Source: Actinomycetes bacterium (GTDB lineage Bacteria; Actinomycetota; Acidimicrobiia; Acidimicrobiales; Acidimicrobiaceae). From it: DNA of 7,811 nt. Where the stretch lies: assembly GCA_021819025.1 (NCBI GenBank), contig JAKASN010000071.1, positions 1 to 7,811 of the forward strand, written 5' to 3'. Made by a program: the position numbers and the translations under genes. Position 1 is the first letter of the stretch, and the number at the start of each line of letters is the position of its first letter. The notes under the pieces were generated by a model. It had not been told where the DNA came from. It ran no database searches and saw only the letters and a program-made list of their open reading frames with translations. Of the stretch, positions 1-6,802 are shown piece after piece.

Positions 1-245
1 CTTCACACCGGAGAATTACTTCTCCCGCATGTGCCGTTGGGCTTTGTCAGCTGAATGACAAGTTCCTCCTTTCGGAACAGTTAAATCAGGCGACCTCACG
101 TCGCACCCACGCATTAAATTTGGCATAGCCGGAGTTCATTCCTCGGTTCACGTTCCATCTCCGTGTTGGCCACGACGTTCCAACACGGGGTCCCTGGCTA
201 GCAGCAATTATGATTTACCAGGTAACCAACTATCGATGAGGGCGA
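1..245 (+). other. Hairpin-rich non-coding leader upstream of leuS
   Basis: No gene is convincing here. Four short perfect inverted repeats follow one another: 10-15 with 20-25 (GGAGAA/TTCTCC, 4-nt loop), 44-49 with 56-61 (TTGTCA/TGACAA), 62-66 with 74-78 (GTTCC/GGAAC) and 90-94 with 100-104 (GCGAC/GTCGC). A longer one at 161-188 is listed separately. The first could be the terminator of a gene lying left of the window, since two frames run open from the left edge to stops at 52-54 and 56-58, but neither short peptide is recognisable. A TATGAT at 209-214 resembles a -10 box about 30 bases before leuS, with no matching -35. The conserved TGGNACC element of T-box leaders is absent. A structured RNA is possible but unproven. 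Confidence 0.35.
161..188 (+). promoter_or_regulatory. 9-bp perfect stem-loop in the leuS leader
   Basis: CCGTGTTGG at 161-169 pairs perfectly with CCAACACGG at 180-188 around a 10-nt loop. It ends 57 bases before the leuS start. No run of T follows on either strand, so it does not look like a classical intrinsic terminator. It may be a leader hairpin, a U-less terminator or a protein-binding inverted repeat. What is seen is the repeat itself; any role is inference. Confidence 0.4.
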
Positions 246-2699
246 ATGTCAGAGACATACAACGTTGCGGAAGTAGAACTGAAGTGGCAGAAGATCTGGG
301 AGGAATCTGGACTTTACCAGGTTGATCTGGATGACCCTCGGCCCAAGTCCTATGTGCTATGTATGTACCCATACCCCTCGGGTCCGGCACATCAGGGCCA
401 TATCAAGAACTACACCTTCGGTGATCTTAACGTTCGGTACCGGACCATGCAGGGCGAGGCAGTGCTCTCGCCGTTCGGGTTCGACTCCTTTGGGCTGCCC
501 GCCGAGAACGCCGCCATCAAGACGAAAATACACCCGCGAGAGTTTACCGAAGCGCGCATCGCGGAACTCAAGTCAAACGTGATGCGGCTCGGGTCTGTTT
601 ACGATTGGCGACGAGAAGTACGCAGTCATGACCCCGAGTACATCAAGTGGTCGCAGTTTATCTTCATCAAGCTCTTCCATGCTGGGCTCGCGTACAAGGC
701 CGAGGCGCCAGTGAATTGGTGTCCGGGTTGCCAGACCGTGCTCGTAAACGAGCAAGTTTTGGCCGATGGGACTTGTGAACGATCGGGTGATGTTGTCGTG
801 AAACGCAACCTTTCCCAATGGTTCTTCAAGATAACCGACTACGCAGATGAGTTGCTTGATCGTCTTGACGAGCTGGATTGGCCCGAAAGAGTCAAGACGA
901 TGCAAAGAAACTGGATCGGGAGATCCGTGGGTGCCGAGATGGACCTCCACGTTGTAGAAGCACCTGGAGAGGTTATCCGGGTCTTCACGACACGCCCCGA
1001 CACTGCGTTTGGGATGACCTATGCAGTGATCTCGCCCGAGCATCCGCTCGTTCCCACTGTCGTCACCGAGAAACAAAAGGGCGAGGTCGATTCATTTATC
1101 GAATCGATCAAGAACCTTTCCGACCTCGACCGGGTGAGCAGTTCCGAGACTCGACCAAAGCGAGGTGTCTTCACGGGCTCGCACGTGACTAATCCCTTCA
1201 CGGGCGAGTCGCTTCCTTTGTATATCGCAGATTATGTCCTCATGACCTACGGCACCGGCGCGATTATGGCGGTTCCGGGCGAGGATCAGCGCGACTTCGA
1301 TTTCGCGCGGGAGTACGGACTGCCTGTGATCCGTACCGTGGCACCTCCGGCCGATTTTACTGGAGAGGCCTACACCGGAACTGGCGAAAAGATCAACTCA
1401 GGCTTTCTCAATGGTCTTTCGATTGCCGATGCCAAGGCAGTTGCGATCGATTGGCTCATTCAACGGGGGCTTGGCAAGGCGTCAATCCAGTATCGCCTGC
1501 GCGACTGGCTGGTCTCGCGCCAACGTTATTGGGGTTGTCCAATTCCCATTTTGTATTGCGAGGACTGCGGACCGGTGGCGGTTCCTTTCGAAGATCTACC
1601 GGTGCTTGCCCCCGACGACGTGGAATTTCTTCCTACCGGAGAGTCGCCGTTGGCCAGGCATGAGGGTTTCTTGCATAGCAGGTGTCCAACCTGCGGGAAG
1701 CCGGCCACTCGCGAAACCGACACCATGGATACTTTCGTAGACTCTTCATGGTACTTCCTTCGATTTTGCGACCCCTTTAGCACCGAGGTGCCATTTTCGC
1801 AAGAGGCCGTAGCGGCCTGGATGCCGGTCGATCAATATATCGGTGGAATCGAGCATGCGATACTCCACCTTATGTACGCACGCTTTTTTACCAAGGCACT
1901 GTCGGATCTAGGATTGGTTCCAGCGGGATTGCGCGAGCCTTTTACGCGATTATTTACCCAGGGAATGATCCGGCTGTCTGGGTCGAAAATGTCCAAATCA
2001 AAGGGAAATCTGATCGCTCCCGCACAGTATTTTGATACAGTCGGAGCAGACGCTCTCCGACTCTTTCATCTTTTTGTTGGCCCCCCGGGTGATGATTTTG
2101 ACTGGACCGGACAGGCCGATGAGATGATAGAAGGGTGTGCGAAGTTTCTCCAGCGCGTCTATCGCGTCGCAATAACTCCAGAACCTAGAGCGGCCTTTAT
2201 TCCCGATGCAGGTGCTTCGACGGCGTTGCGCAGGGCGACTCACAGAACCATCGAAAAAGTTACCGCGGACTACGATAGGTGGGCATATAATACCGCAGTT
2301 GCTTCGCTGATGACCTTAACGAATCAGGTCTATAAGTCGCTTCAATCAGGTGCTGATGATTCGAGTATTTCCGAGGCCGTGGACGCAATCATTAAGCTCC
2401 TTGCTCCGATGGCACCCCACATAACCGCAGAAATGTGGTCGCTTCGCCACCGTGGCGAAATACTTCATGCCCTGAGTTGGCCAAGTGTTGATGCATCGCT
2501 TCTGGTCTCAGCTACCGAAACAATGGTAATTCAAGTCGCGGGTAAATTCCGAGAGAAAGTGGAAGTTGCCGCAGACATCTCCGAAGCGGAGGCCCTCGAA
2601 GTGGCGTTCGAAAGCGCTAAGGTGAGGAACGCGCTAGGCGGTGTCGAGCCCAGCAAAGTCGTTTCGCGCTTACCGCGACTTATCAACTTGATTCCATAG
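246..2699 (+). CDS. leuS: Leucyl-tRNA synthetase (class I)
   Basis: Charges tRNA-Leu with leucine in the cytoplasm, using ATP. The 817-residue product is in the range of bacterial LeuRS, though slightly short. Visible signatures in order: the HIGH-type ATP site as HQGH at residues 49-52 within [15 protein letters not shown]; a zinc-type knuckle starting WCPGC at 158-162; the CP1 editing domain with the threonine-rich-loop motif TTRPDT at 248-253 and [10 protein letters not shown] at 341-350; [17 protein letters not shown] near 419-435; a second cysteine set at 438, 441, 480 and 483; the tRNA-synthetase core [21 protein letters not shown] from 528; and a canonical KMSKS at 581-585. The C-terminal small domain ([12 protein letters not shown]) is intact. 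The start ATG is preceded by GAGGG at 238-242, rather close (3 bases), and the N-terminus fits the family. In the editing motif the residue before DQRD is Glu, where many homologues have His. Confidence 0.98.
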   Translation: MSETYNVAEVELKWQKIWEESGLYQVDLDDPRPKSYVLCMYPYPSGPAHQGHIKNYTFGDLNVRYRTMQGEAVLSPFGFDSFGLPAENAAIKTKIHPREFTEARIAELKSNVMRLGSVYDWRREVRSHDPEYIKWSQFIFIKLFHAGLAYKAEAPVNWCPGCQTVLVNEQVLADGTCERSGDVVVKRNLSQWFFKITDYADELLDRLDELDWPERVKTMQRNWIGRSVGAEMDLHVVEAPGEVIRVFTTRPDTAFGMTYAVISPEHPLVPTVVTEKQKGEVDSFIESIKNLSDLDRVSSSETRPKRGVFTGSHVTNPFTGESLPLYIADYVLMTYGTGAIMAVPGEDQRDFDFAREYGLPVIRTVAPPADFTGEAYTGTGEKINSGFLNGLSIADAKAVAIDWLIQRGLGKASIQYRLRDWLVSRQRYWGCPIPILYCEDCGPVAVPFEDLPVLAPDDVEFLPTGESPLARHEGFLHSRCPTCGKPATRETDTMDTFVDSSWYFLRFCDPFSTEVPFSQEAVAAWMPVDQYIGGIEHAILHLMYARFFTKALSDLGLVPAGLREPFTRLFTQGMIRLSGSKMSKSKGNLIAPAQYFDTVGADALRLFHLFVGPPGDDFDWTGQADEMIEGCAKFLQRVYRVAITPEPRAAFIPDAGASTALRRATHRTIEKVTADYDRWAYNTAVASLMTLTNQVYKSLQSGADDSSISEAVDAIIKLLAPMAPHITAEMWSLRHRGEILHALSWPSVDASLLVSATETMVIQVAGKFREKVEVAADISEAEALEVAFESAKVRNALGGVEPSKVVSRLPRLINLIP

Positions 2700-2715
2700 A
2701 GAATCTGCTCTCATG

Positions 2716-2749
2716 CCGAGCCGCATGCGCCTTTGCGAATGCGGCTTGG
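2716..2749. terminator. Shared bidirectional terminator hairpin between convergent genes
   Basis: An 11-bp stem (2716-2726 with 2739-2749, one G-T pair) continues after a single G/A mismatch into three more GC pairs (2728-2730 with 2735-2737), closed by the tetraloop CTTT at 2731-2734. It lies in the 56-bp gap between the leuS stop and the stop of the opposite-strand phosphotransferase gene, exactly where a two-way terminator is expected. Neither strand has a clear T-tract after the stem. Location and stem strength are seen; termination is inferred. Confidence 0.65.
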
Positions 2750-2755
2750 AGTCTC

Positions 2756-3775
2756 TCACAACGCTCGTTTTGAGCTTTCCGCGAGAAGGTGAACCTGGTT
2801 CGAGTAGTCAGCTACCGCGCTTCGATCGCCGCCACGGGCTCCTTGGAGATAACGGGAGTAGACGCCCTCCAAGATACATGCGAGCTTCCAAAACCCAAAG
2901 CTCACGTAATAGTTGATCAACTCTAAGTCGGCGCCCGTGAGCTCGGTATACAAGCGAGCCACGTCAGCCCGACGCGGGAAGCCGTCCATCGCGGTTACTG
3001 ACGACAGGGGTACGTTTTCATCATCGGGGTCCGTCCAGTAGACAAGTAGTAGTCCGATGTCGGCGAGTGGGTCACCGAGAGTACAAATCTCCCAGTCGAG
3101 CACAGCAGCGATGGTACCATCGTCGGCGACCATTGTGTTGTCTAGGCGATAGTCTCCATGGACCACGGTGGCGCGACCTTGGGGAGGGATGCTACCAGAG
3201 AGCCGATTGTACATTTCATCCACGAGTGGCACGGAGTCACTGATCTCCTCAGCACTAGAGCGAAACTGCGTGTACCAACGTTTCAGTTGTCGCTCTACGT
3301 AGCCCTCCCTCCGTGCGAGGTTACCGAGCCCTATCTCATCGATCTCGTAGTTATGAAGCTTGGCAAGCGTCTCCACAAGCGAGTGGGCGATGTTTGCTCT
3401 CGTGTGCGGTGCGGGGAATTTCGCCTCAAGGACGGCAGGATCCTTGAGGATCGAGCCATCCACGAAGCTCATGAGATAGAAGGGGTAGTCGTTTACCGTG
3501 GCGTCGTCGCAGATCGCCAAAGGCTGGGCAACCTGATAGCCGGCGGGATAGAGCGCCGAAATGATGCGAAACTCGCGGGTCATGTCATGGGCAGTGGGTA
3601 AGACGTGGCTCACCGGGGGCCGCCGCAGCACGATTTTGCTTCCGGCTTTGTCCAATACCGCAAAGGTAAGGTTGGAACGACCTCCTGCGATGAGCTGATA
3701 CTCAAAGGGTGGAATAAGGTGGGGGAGCTTCGAATGGATCCAATTGCTTACCGCAGGTTCGTTAATGCCTTCCAT
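2756..3775 (-). CDS. APH-fold phosphotransferase family protein (ACAD10/11 N-terminal-like)
   Basis: A 339-residue protein of the aminoglycoside phosphotransferase/choline kinase fold. The N-terminal lobe has a nucleotide-loop-like GGRSNLTF at 31-38, the strand motif VLRRPP at 49-54 and an REFR helix at 67-70. The catalytic loop is HGDYRLDN at 206-213 (base Asp208, Asn213), followed by the metal-binding segment VLDWE (Asp227) and LGDPLADIG at 233-241. This combination matches the subgroup resembling the N-terminal domain of human ACAD10/ACAD11, often encoded near acyl-CoA metabolism genes in actinobacteria, rather than antibiotic-modifying APH enzymes. The substrate is unknown. The ATG at 3775 is the first possible start, because an in-frame TAG lies five codons upstream; GGAG on the coding strand lies about 15 bases before it. 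Convergent with leuS and divergent from the thioredoxin-like gene. Family is secure; function is not. Confidence 0.9.
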   Translation of the reverse strand: MEGINEPAVSNWIHSKLPHLIPPFEYQLIAGGRSNLTFAVLDKAGSKIVLRRPPVSHVLPTAHDMTREFRIISALYPAGYQVAQPLAICDDATVNDYPFYLMSFVDGSILKDPAVLEAKFPAPHTRANIAHSLVETLAKLHNYEIDEIGLGNLARREGYVERQLKRWYTQFRSSAEEISDSVPLVDEMYNRLSGSIPPQGRATVVHGDYRLDNTMVADDGTIAAVLDWEICTLGDPLADIGLLLVYWTDPDDENVPLSSVTAMDGFPRRADVARLYTELTGADLELINYYVSFGFWKLACILEGVYSRYLQGARGGDRSAVADYSNQVHLLAESSKRAL

Positions 3776-3891
3776 AGTGGATTGAATCTACTCCAAACTT
3801 GGCGATTTATTCTCATAAACCAAGATGCGCAGCCATGGATACCCATCTGGGTATCGCGGTCAAGGGAAGAAGTCGCCGCTACAATGGAAGT
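3776..3891. promoter_or_regulatory. Divergent intergenic region with promoters for both flanking genes (presumed)
   Basis: This 116-base gap separates the start of the - strand phosphotransferase from the probable GTG start of the + strand thioredoxin-like gene, so both promoters should lie here. I could not pick confident -35/-10 pairs on either strand. It contains the palindrome at 3838-3855 (separate entry) and a shorter one, CCAAACTTGG, at 3793-3802. Confidence 0.4.
3838..3855. promoter_or_regulatory. 18-bp palindrome, candidate operator or 5'-UTR hairpin
   Basis: GATACCCA at 3838-3845 and TGGGTATC at 3848-3855 are perfect inverted repeats around a 2-base spacer (TC). Such tight symmetry with a 2-base centre is typical of a dimeric regulator binding site, and the 2-base gap is too short for a good RNA hairpin loop without opening inner pairs. 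It sits 36 bases upstream of the preferred GTG start of the thioredoxin-like gene and 62 bases from the divergent gene start, so it could control either or both. The regulator is not identified. Confidence 0.45.
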
Positions 3892-4602
3892 GTGGCACCA
3901 ATTGATGTAACAGACGCAACATTCCAGGCGGAAGTCCTGAATCGAAGTGACGTGGTCCCCGTGGTGGTAGACCTATGGGCACCTTGGTGCGGGCCTTGCC
4001 GCACCCTTGGGCCGATCATTGAGAAAGTGGTCGGTGAAACCGAGGGCAAAGTGGTACTAGTCAAGATCAACGTGGACGAAAACCCCCAGTCGGCAGCGGC
4101 CTTCAAAGTGCAATCGATACCCGCAGTATATGCATTGCGTGATCACAAAGTGGTGGATGGCTTTATCGGCGCTCAGCCCGAGGCTGCGATCAGGGAGTTC
4201 GTCGCTAAGCTCGCCCCAACCAAGACTCCGGTGGACCTGCTTGTCGAGATAGGGGATGAGGCATCTCTTCGTTCGGCCCTCGACCTCGAGCCTGGTCACG
4301 TCGGTGCGGTAACCAAGCTGGCGGAGATCCTCATTGATCGCGATGACAACGAAGAGGCGCTCGCCTTGTTAGCGCGGATTCCCGAAACCGAATCGGTTTT
4401 GCGACTTGGTGCTCAAGCGAGGTTGAACATGAAGAACCTCACGGTAGGAGAACTCGATATCGAAGCTCGTTTGGACGAGCTGTTGGCAATGGTGAAAGAA
4501 GACGAGTTGGCGCGCCAGGAGTACCGAGATCTGCTTGAAATAATGGGGGATCGCGATCAAGCCTTGAAATACCGTCGTGCCCTGGCATCAAGGTTGTTCT
4601 AG
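3892..4602 (+). CDS. Thioredoxin-domain co-chaperone with TPR-like C-terminus (CnoX/YbbN family)
   Basis: A 236-residue protein from the preferred start. Residues 1-107 are a thioredoxin fold with the redox motif WCGPC at 32-36, preceded by VVVDLWAP, and the cis-proline loop SIPAVY at 75-80; both active-site cysteines are present. The C-terminal half is helical and TPR-like, with repeats of the EEALALLARIPE kind, as in YbbN/CnoX, which acts as a redox-linked holdase that hands clients to chaperonins; that role here is inferred from family. There is no signal peptide, so it should be cytoplasmic. Start choice: the reading frame is open upstream to 3799 with another ATG at 3835, but the first 31 residues look unlike the family, conserved sequence begins with APIDVTDATF, and the upstream stretch holds a palindrome. 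The GTG at 3892 has GGAAG only 1 base away, so the exact start remains uncertain. Confidence 0.9.
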   Translation: MAPIDVTDATFQAEVLNRSDVVPVVVDLWAPWCGPCRTLGPIIEKVVGETEGKVVLVKINVDENPQSAAAFKVQSIPAVYALRDHKVVDGFIGAQPEAAIREFVAKLAPTKTPVDLLVEIGDEASLRSALDLEPGHVGAVTKLAEILIDRDDNEEALALLARIPETESVLRLGAQARLNMKNLTVGELDIEARLDELLAMVKEDELARQEYRDLLEIMGDRDQALKYRRALASRLF

Positions 4603-4612
4603 GAAGCTGTGC

Positions 4613-4631
4613 TTGGGGCGCTGCGTCCCAA
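4613..4631 (+). terminator. Stem-loop just after the thioredoxin-like gene
   Basis: TTGGGGCG at 4613-4620 pairs with CGTCCCAA at 4624-4631 (8 bp including one G-T pair, 3-nt loop), starting 11 bases after the stop codon. No T-run follows, so termination is plausible but weak. A second, mutually exclusive pair of stems lies immediately downstream: TGGTC/GACCA (4632-4636 with 4647-4651) against CGTGT/ACACG (4636-4640 with 4652-4656). Confidence 0.4.
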
Positions 4632-4653
4632 TGGTCGTGTCCGTGAGACCAAC

Positions 4654-4665
4654 ACGTCGCGACGT
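4654..4665. promoter_or_regulatory. Perfect 12-bp palindrome upstream of the FolP2-like gene
   Basis: ACGTCGCGACGT is a perfect, spacer-less palindrome 72 bases before the start of the next gene. It lies in the 135-bp gap that would hold a promoter for that gene and holA. It could be a dimeric regulator site; no regulator family is assigned. In GC-rich DNA, short CG-rich palindromes also arise by chance, hence the low confidence. Confidence 0.3.
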
Positions 4666-4723
4666 CAGTCCCCACTAACGTGCGGCGTAACTTTGAGGAT
4701 CGAGCCTGGGCAGAATCAACTTT

Positions 4724-4728
4724 GGAGG
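4724..4728 (+). promoter_or_regulatory. Strong ribosome binding site of the FolP2-like gene
   Basis: GGAGG lies 9 bases before the ATG at 4738. It is the clearest Shine-Dalgarno sequence in the window and fixes that start. Confidence 0.8.
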
Positions 4729-4737
4729 CGACGATAG

Positions 4738-5574
4738 ATGCTACGGCTTGGCAAATACCGGTTCGATTTGACACACCGCGGCCTGGTGATGGGAATCCTC
4801 AACCGAACCACGGATTCGTTTTTTGACAACGGAAGCTACTTCGAGTTTGATCGGTTCTTGTCCAAGGCCGAAGAGCTGTTCCGCGCAGGCGCAGATATCT
4901 TTGATGTCGGTGGGGTTAAAGCGGGCATCGGGCCCGAGGTAACCACAGAAGAGGAGATCGATCGAGTTGTCCCGGCAGTCGGCGCACTGACGGAACGCTT
5001 CGACATCCCTGTCTCAGTAGACACTTGGAATCCCGTTGTGCTTGAAGCCGCGCTCGGAGTGGGTGCAGTGCTTGGTAATGACATTAGCGGCTTTGCCAAC
5101 CGCGACTATCTCGCGGTTGCGGCGCGCTGGAATGCGGCGGTGGTGGCAACTCACATTCGTCTCGCACCACGTATCTTTGATCCCAACCCAACCTATGAAG
5201 ATGTGCTAAGCACCGTACGAGACTTTCTTCAAGAGCGCATCGAGTGGGCTCTGCAGGCTGGAGTCGCAGCAGATTCGATCATCACCGATGCTGGCCTGGA
5301 CCTGGGAAAAACTACCGAGCAATCATTGCAGCTCCTGAGACATTCCGACGAGATCGCATCTTTGGGCTACCCTTTATTGCTCGCGGCGTCCAACAAGGAC
5401 TTCATCGGGGGGCACCTCGGACTTGAGCTGAATGATCGTCGCGAAGCATCTATTTCGGCCGCCTTGGTCGCCTACATGGGCGGCGCGAGAATCTTTCGCG
5501 TACACGACGTGAAAGGTACGCGGCGTGCCTTGGCGATTTGTGCCGAGATCTCTTCGCGGGCGCAACCTTCGTGA
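4738..5574 (+). CDS. Dihydropteroate synthase homologue of the FolP2 type (pterin-binding TIM barrel)
   Basis: A 278-residue TIM-barrel protein. Motifs in order: MGILNRTTDSF at 18-28, DVGGVKAG at 56-63, SVDTW at 93-97, GNDISG at 113-118, TDAGLDLGK at 183-191, SNKDFIG at 218-224 and RVHDV at 254-258. By comparison with E. coli FolP it keeps the equivalents of Asn22, Asp96, Asn115, Asp185, Lys221, Arg255 and His257, so a pterin-like pocket should persist. It lacks the GGESTRPG loop with its catalytic Thr/Arg (GGVKAGIG here), the Pro of the first loop (NRTTDSF for NVTPDSF) and the Arg of SRK (SNK here). These same changes mark mycobacterial FolP2, which is reported not to replace true dihydropteroate synthase. 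It is therefore probably not a folate enzyme; the substrate is unknown. Start set by a strong GGAGG; immediately upstream of holA. Confidence 0.9.
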   Translation: MLRLGKYRFDLTHRGLVMGILNRTTDSFFDNGSYFEFDRFLSKAEELFRAGADIFDVGGVKAGIGPEVTTEEEIDRVVPAVGALTERFDIPVSVDTWNPVVLEAALGVGAVLGNDISGFANRDYLAVAARWNAAVVATHIRLAPRIFDPNPTYEDVLSTVRDFLQERIEWALQAGVAADSIITDAGLDLGKTTEQSLQLLRHSDEIASLGYPLLLAASNKDFIGGHLGLELNDRREASISAALVAYMGGARIFRVHDVKGTRRALAICAEISSRAQPS

Positions 5575-5604
5575 ACAGGTCTGGCTATTTGTCGATTTGC
5601 CGAC

Positions 5605-5609
5605 GGTGA
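5605..5609 (+). promoter_or_regulatory. Candidate ribosome binding site deciding the holA start
   Basis: GGTGA, part of the anti-Shine-Dalgarno complement, lies 5 bases before a GTG at 5615. This supports 5615 over the upstream in-frame GTG codons at 5606 and 5525. The 5525 start has its own AAAGG at 5512-5516 but would overlap the preceding gene by 50 bases. Confidence 0.4.
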
Positions 5610-5614
5610 ACCAG

Positions 5615-6649
5615 GTGGGAAGCACGCCAACGCAGATTTATCTATTGAGAGGCGACGAGCCCCGCGTCGTAATCGATGCCGAGGCGAGTCTCATAACGGA
5701 GTTGCGTAGCCAAGGCGAAGTGGATGTGAGTGTCTATGATGCCGAGAGCGTCCAGGGTGCTGAAGTCTGTACCGCCTTAGAGCAGATGCATATGTTCGTC
5801 GACGTCGCCGCAGTGTGTCTTCGTGGGGTGGACAAGCTGTCGGAAGAAGCCGCTAGCGCCATTGCCGACTACCTCGTGGAGCGCAACAAAGTTCACCAGG
5901 TTGGAAACCTCTTGGTGATGTCGACGTACTCTGGCCGAATTAGCCAAAAGCTTGTCAAAATCGCCTCCGAACTTGGCGAGGTAAGAGACCTCAAACTTGC
6001 GAACGATGCGATTCGCAAAGAGTTTCTTTCTGAGACCTTGGCGATGTCGCCGCTGCATTTTTCCTCAGATGCCCTCACTCGCTTGCGGGAGCACCTTGGG
6101 GAGGACGTGGCAAGAGTGAGAAGCTTGCTTGAGATTCTCGAGTCGCGATTCGAGCCGAACTATCGCATCAGCGCCGACGACCTTGAGCCTTATCTGATCC
6201 GTCCCGGATCCCAACCCCTCTATCAGCTCACCAACTTGATCGAAAGCAGCAGATCCAATTCTGAGGTCGAAGCGCTCGCTCTGCTGCGACGTTTTACCCA
6301 GGACCTCGATATCCATCCGCTGGTTATCTCGGCCGTTGTCTCACGAAGGATGATAGAGATCGTCTCCGTAGCAGATCCGGCTATTACAAGCGTGGATGCG
6401 CTCAACGCACGGCTCGAGGAGTTCGGAATCAAAAAGAAAGTCCCCTTTGCTGCGAAAAAGCTTCTTGAAGCGGCGCGAAAGCTCGATTATCCCTCCGCAG
6501 TGAAGGTTCTCGCGTGGTGCGCCGAAGCCGAGGGCCGTATCAAAGGACTGGACGGGGTACCCGAGGACTTTGCCATTGAGTTACTCGTGGCTCGTCTCGC
6601 CAATCTTTTCGCACGTAGGGCAAAGGCGGTGTTGCAGGAGGTGAACTAG
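5615..6649 (+). CDS. holA: DNA polymerase III subunit delta (clamp-loader subunit)
   Basis: The delta subunit opens the beta sliding clamp within the clamp-loader complex. From the preferred start the protein has 344 residues, typical of the family. The N-terminus shows the family hallmark IYLLRGDEP at about 8-16, followed by an AAA+-like domain without Walker motifs, including the MFVDVAAVCLRGVDKLSEEA stretch (family pattern: hydrophobic strand, then arginine-containing turn). The C-terminal collar domain contains PLYQLTNLIES, a region rich in helices, and the family-like KKKVPFAAKKLLEAARKLD segment near 295-315. It is likely cotranscribed with the FolP2-like gene, whose stop lies 40 bases upstream. 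The frame is open to a GTG at 5525, which would give 374 residues with a non-conserved extension. Identification rests on motif order and length rather than any single diagnostic residue. Confidence 0.88.
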   Translation: MGSTPTQIYLLRGDEPRVVIDAEASLITELRSQGEVDVSVYDAESVQGAEVCTALEQMHMFVDVAAVCLRGVDKLSEEAASAIADYLVERNKVHQVGNLLVMSTYSGRISQKLVKIASELGEVRDLKLANDAIRKEFLSETLAMSPLHFSSDALTRLREHLGEDVARVRSLLEILESRFEPNYRISADDLEPYLIRPGSQPLYQLTNLIESSRSNSEVEALALLRRFTQDLDIHPLVISAVVSRRMIEIVSVADPAITSVDALNARLEEFGIKKKVPFAAKKLLEAARKLDYPSAVKVLAWCAEAEGRIKGLDGVPEDFAIELLVARLANLFARRAKAVLQEVN

Positions 6650-6802
6650 AGCGCGAGATTCAGTGCCTTGGCCGAAGCGCCTCCGACGGATTTCGCGCAG
6701 CTTCTACGGCGCCGGCGATATCGCCCAACCAGGGAAGCGCTGTGGCAAAAGTAGCGTAGAGGCAGGTTGCGGAGAGGGAGAATCATCGATGCTGATGTGG
6801 CG
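6650..6802. other. Gap between holA and the crotonase remnant
   Basis: I see no gene here. It holds a perfect 12-bp palindrome, GGCGATATCGCC, at 6714-6725, directly preceded by the palindrome GGCGCC. There is a purine-rich GGAGAGGGAG at 6770-6779, 23 bases before the ATG at 6803, too far to be a normal ribosome site. A - strand open frame across this gap is Arg-rich and unlike any family I recognise. Confidence 0.4.

Noticed and set aside
1..58. C-terminal end of a gene entering from the left edge, in frame 1 (stop 52-54) or frame 2 (stop 56-58).
   Set aside because: Both fragments are under 20 residues with no recognisable motif, and I cannot choose between them.
1..245. A T-box riboswitch controlling leuS.
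   Set aside because: No TGGNACC T-box element or recognisable antiterminator is found in the leader.
573..1076. A 167-codon open frame on the - strand inside leuS.
   Set aside because: It lies wholly opposite a strongly conserved part of leuS and has no recognisable domain; it is a shadow of codon bias.
2756..5574. An antibiotic-resistance cluster, because an APH-fold gene lies near a dihydropteroate synthase homologue.
   Set aside because: The APH protein matches the ACAD10/11-like group rather than aminoglycoside enzymes, the DHPS homologue is of FolP2 type and not sul-like, and no integron, transposase or repeat boundary is present.
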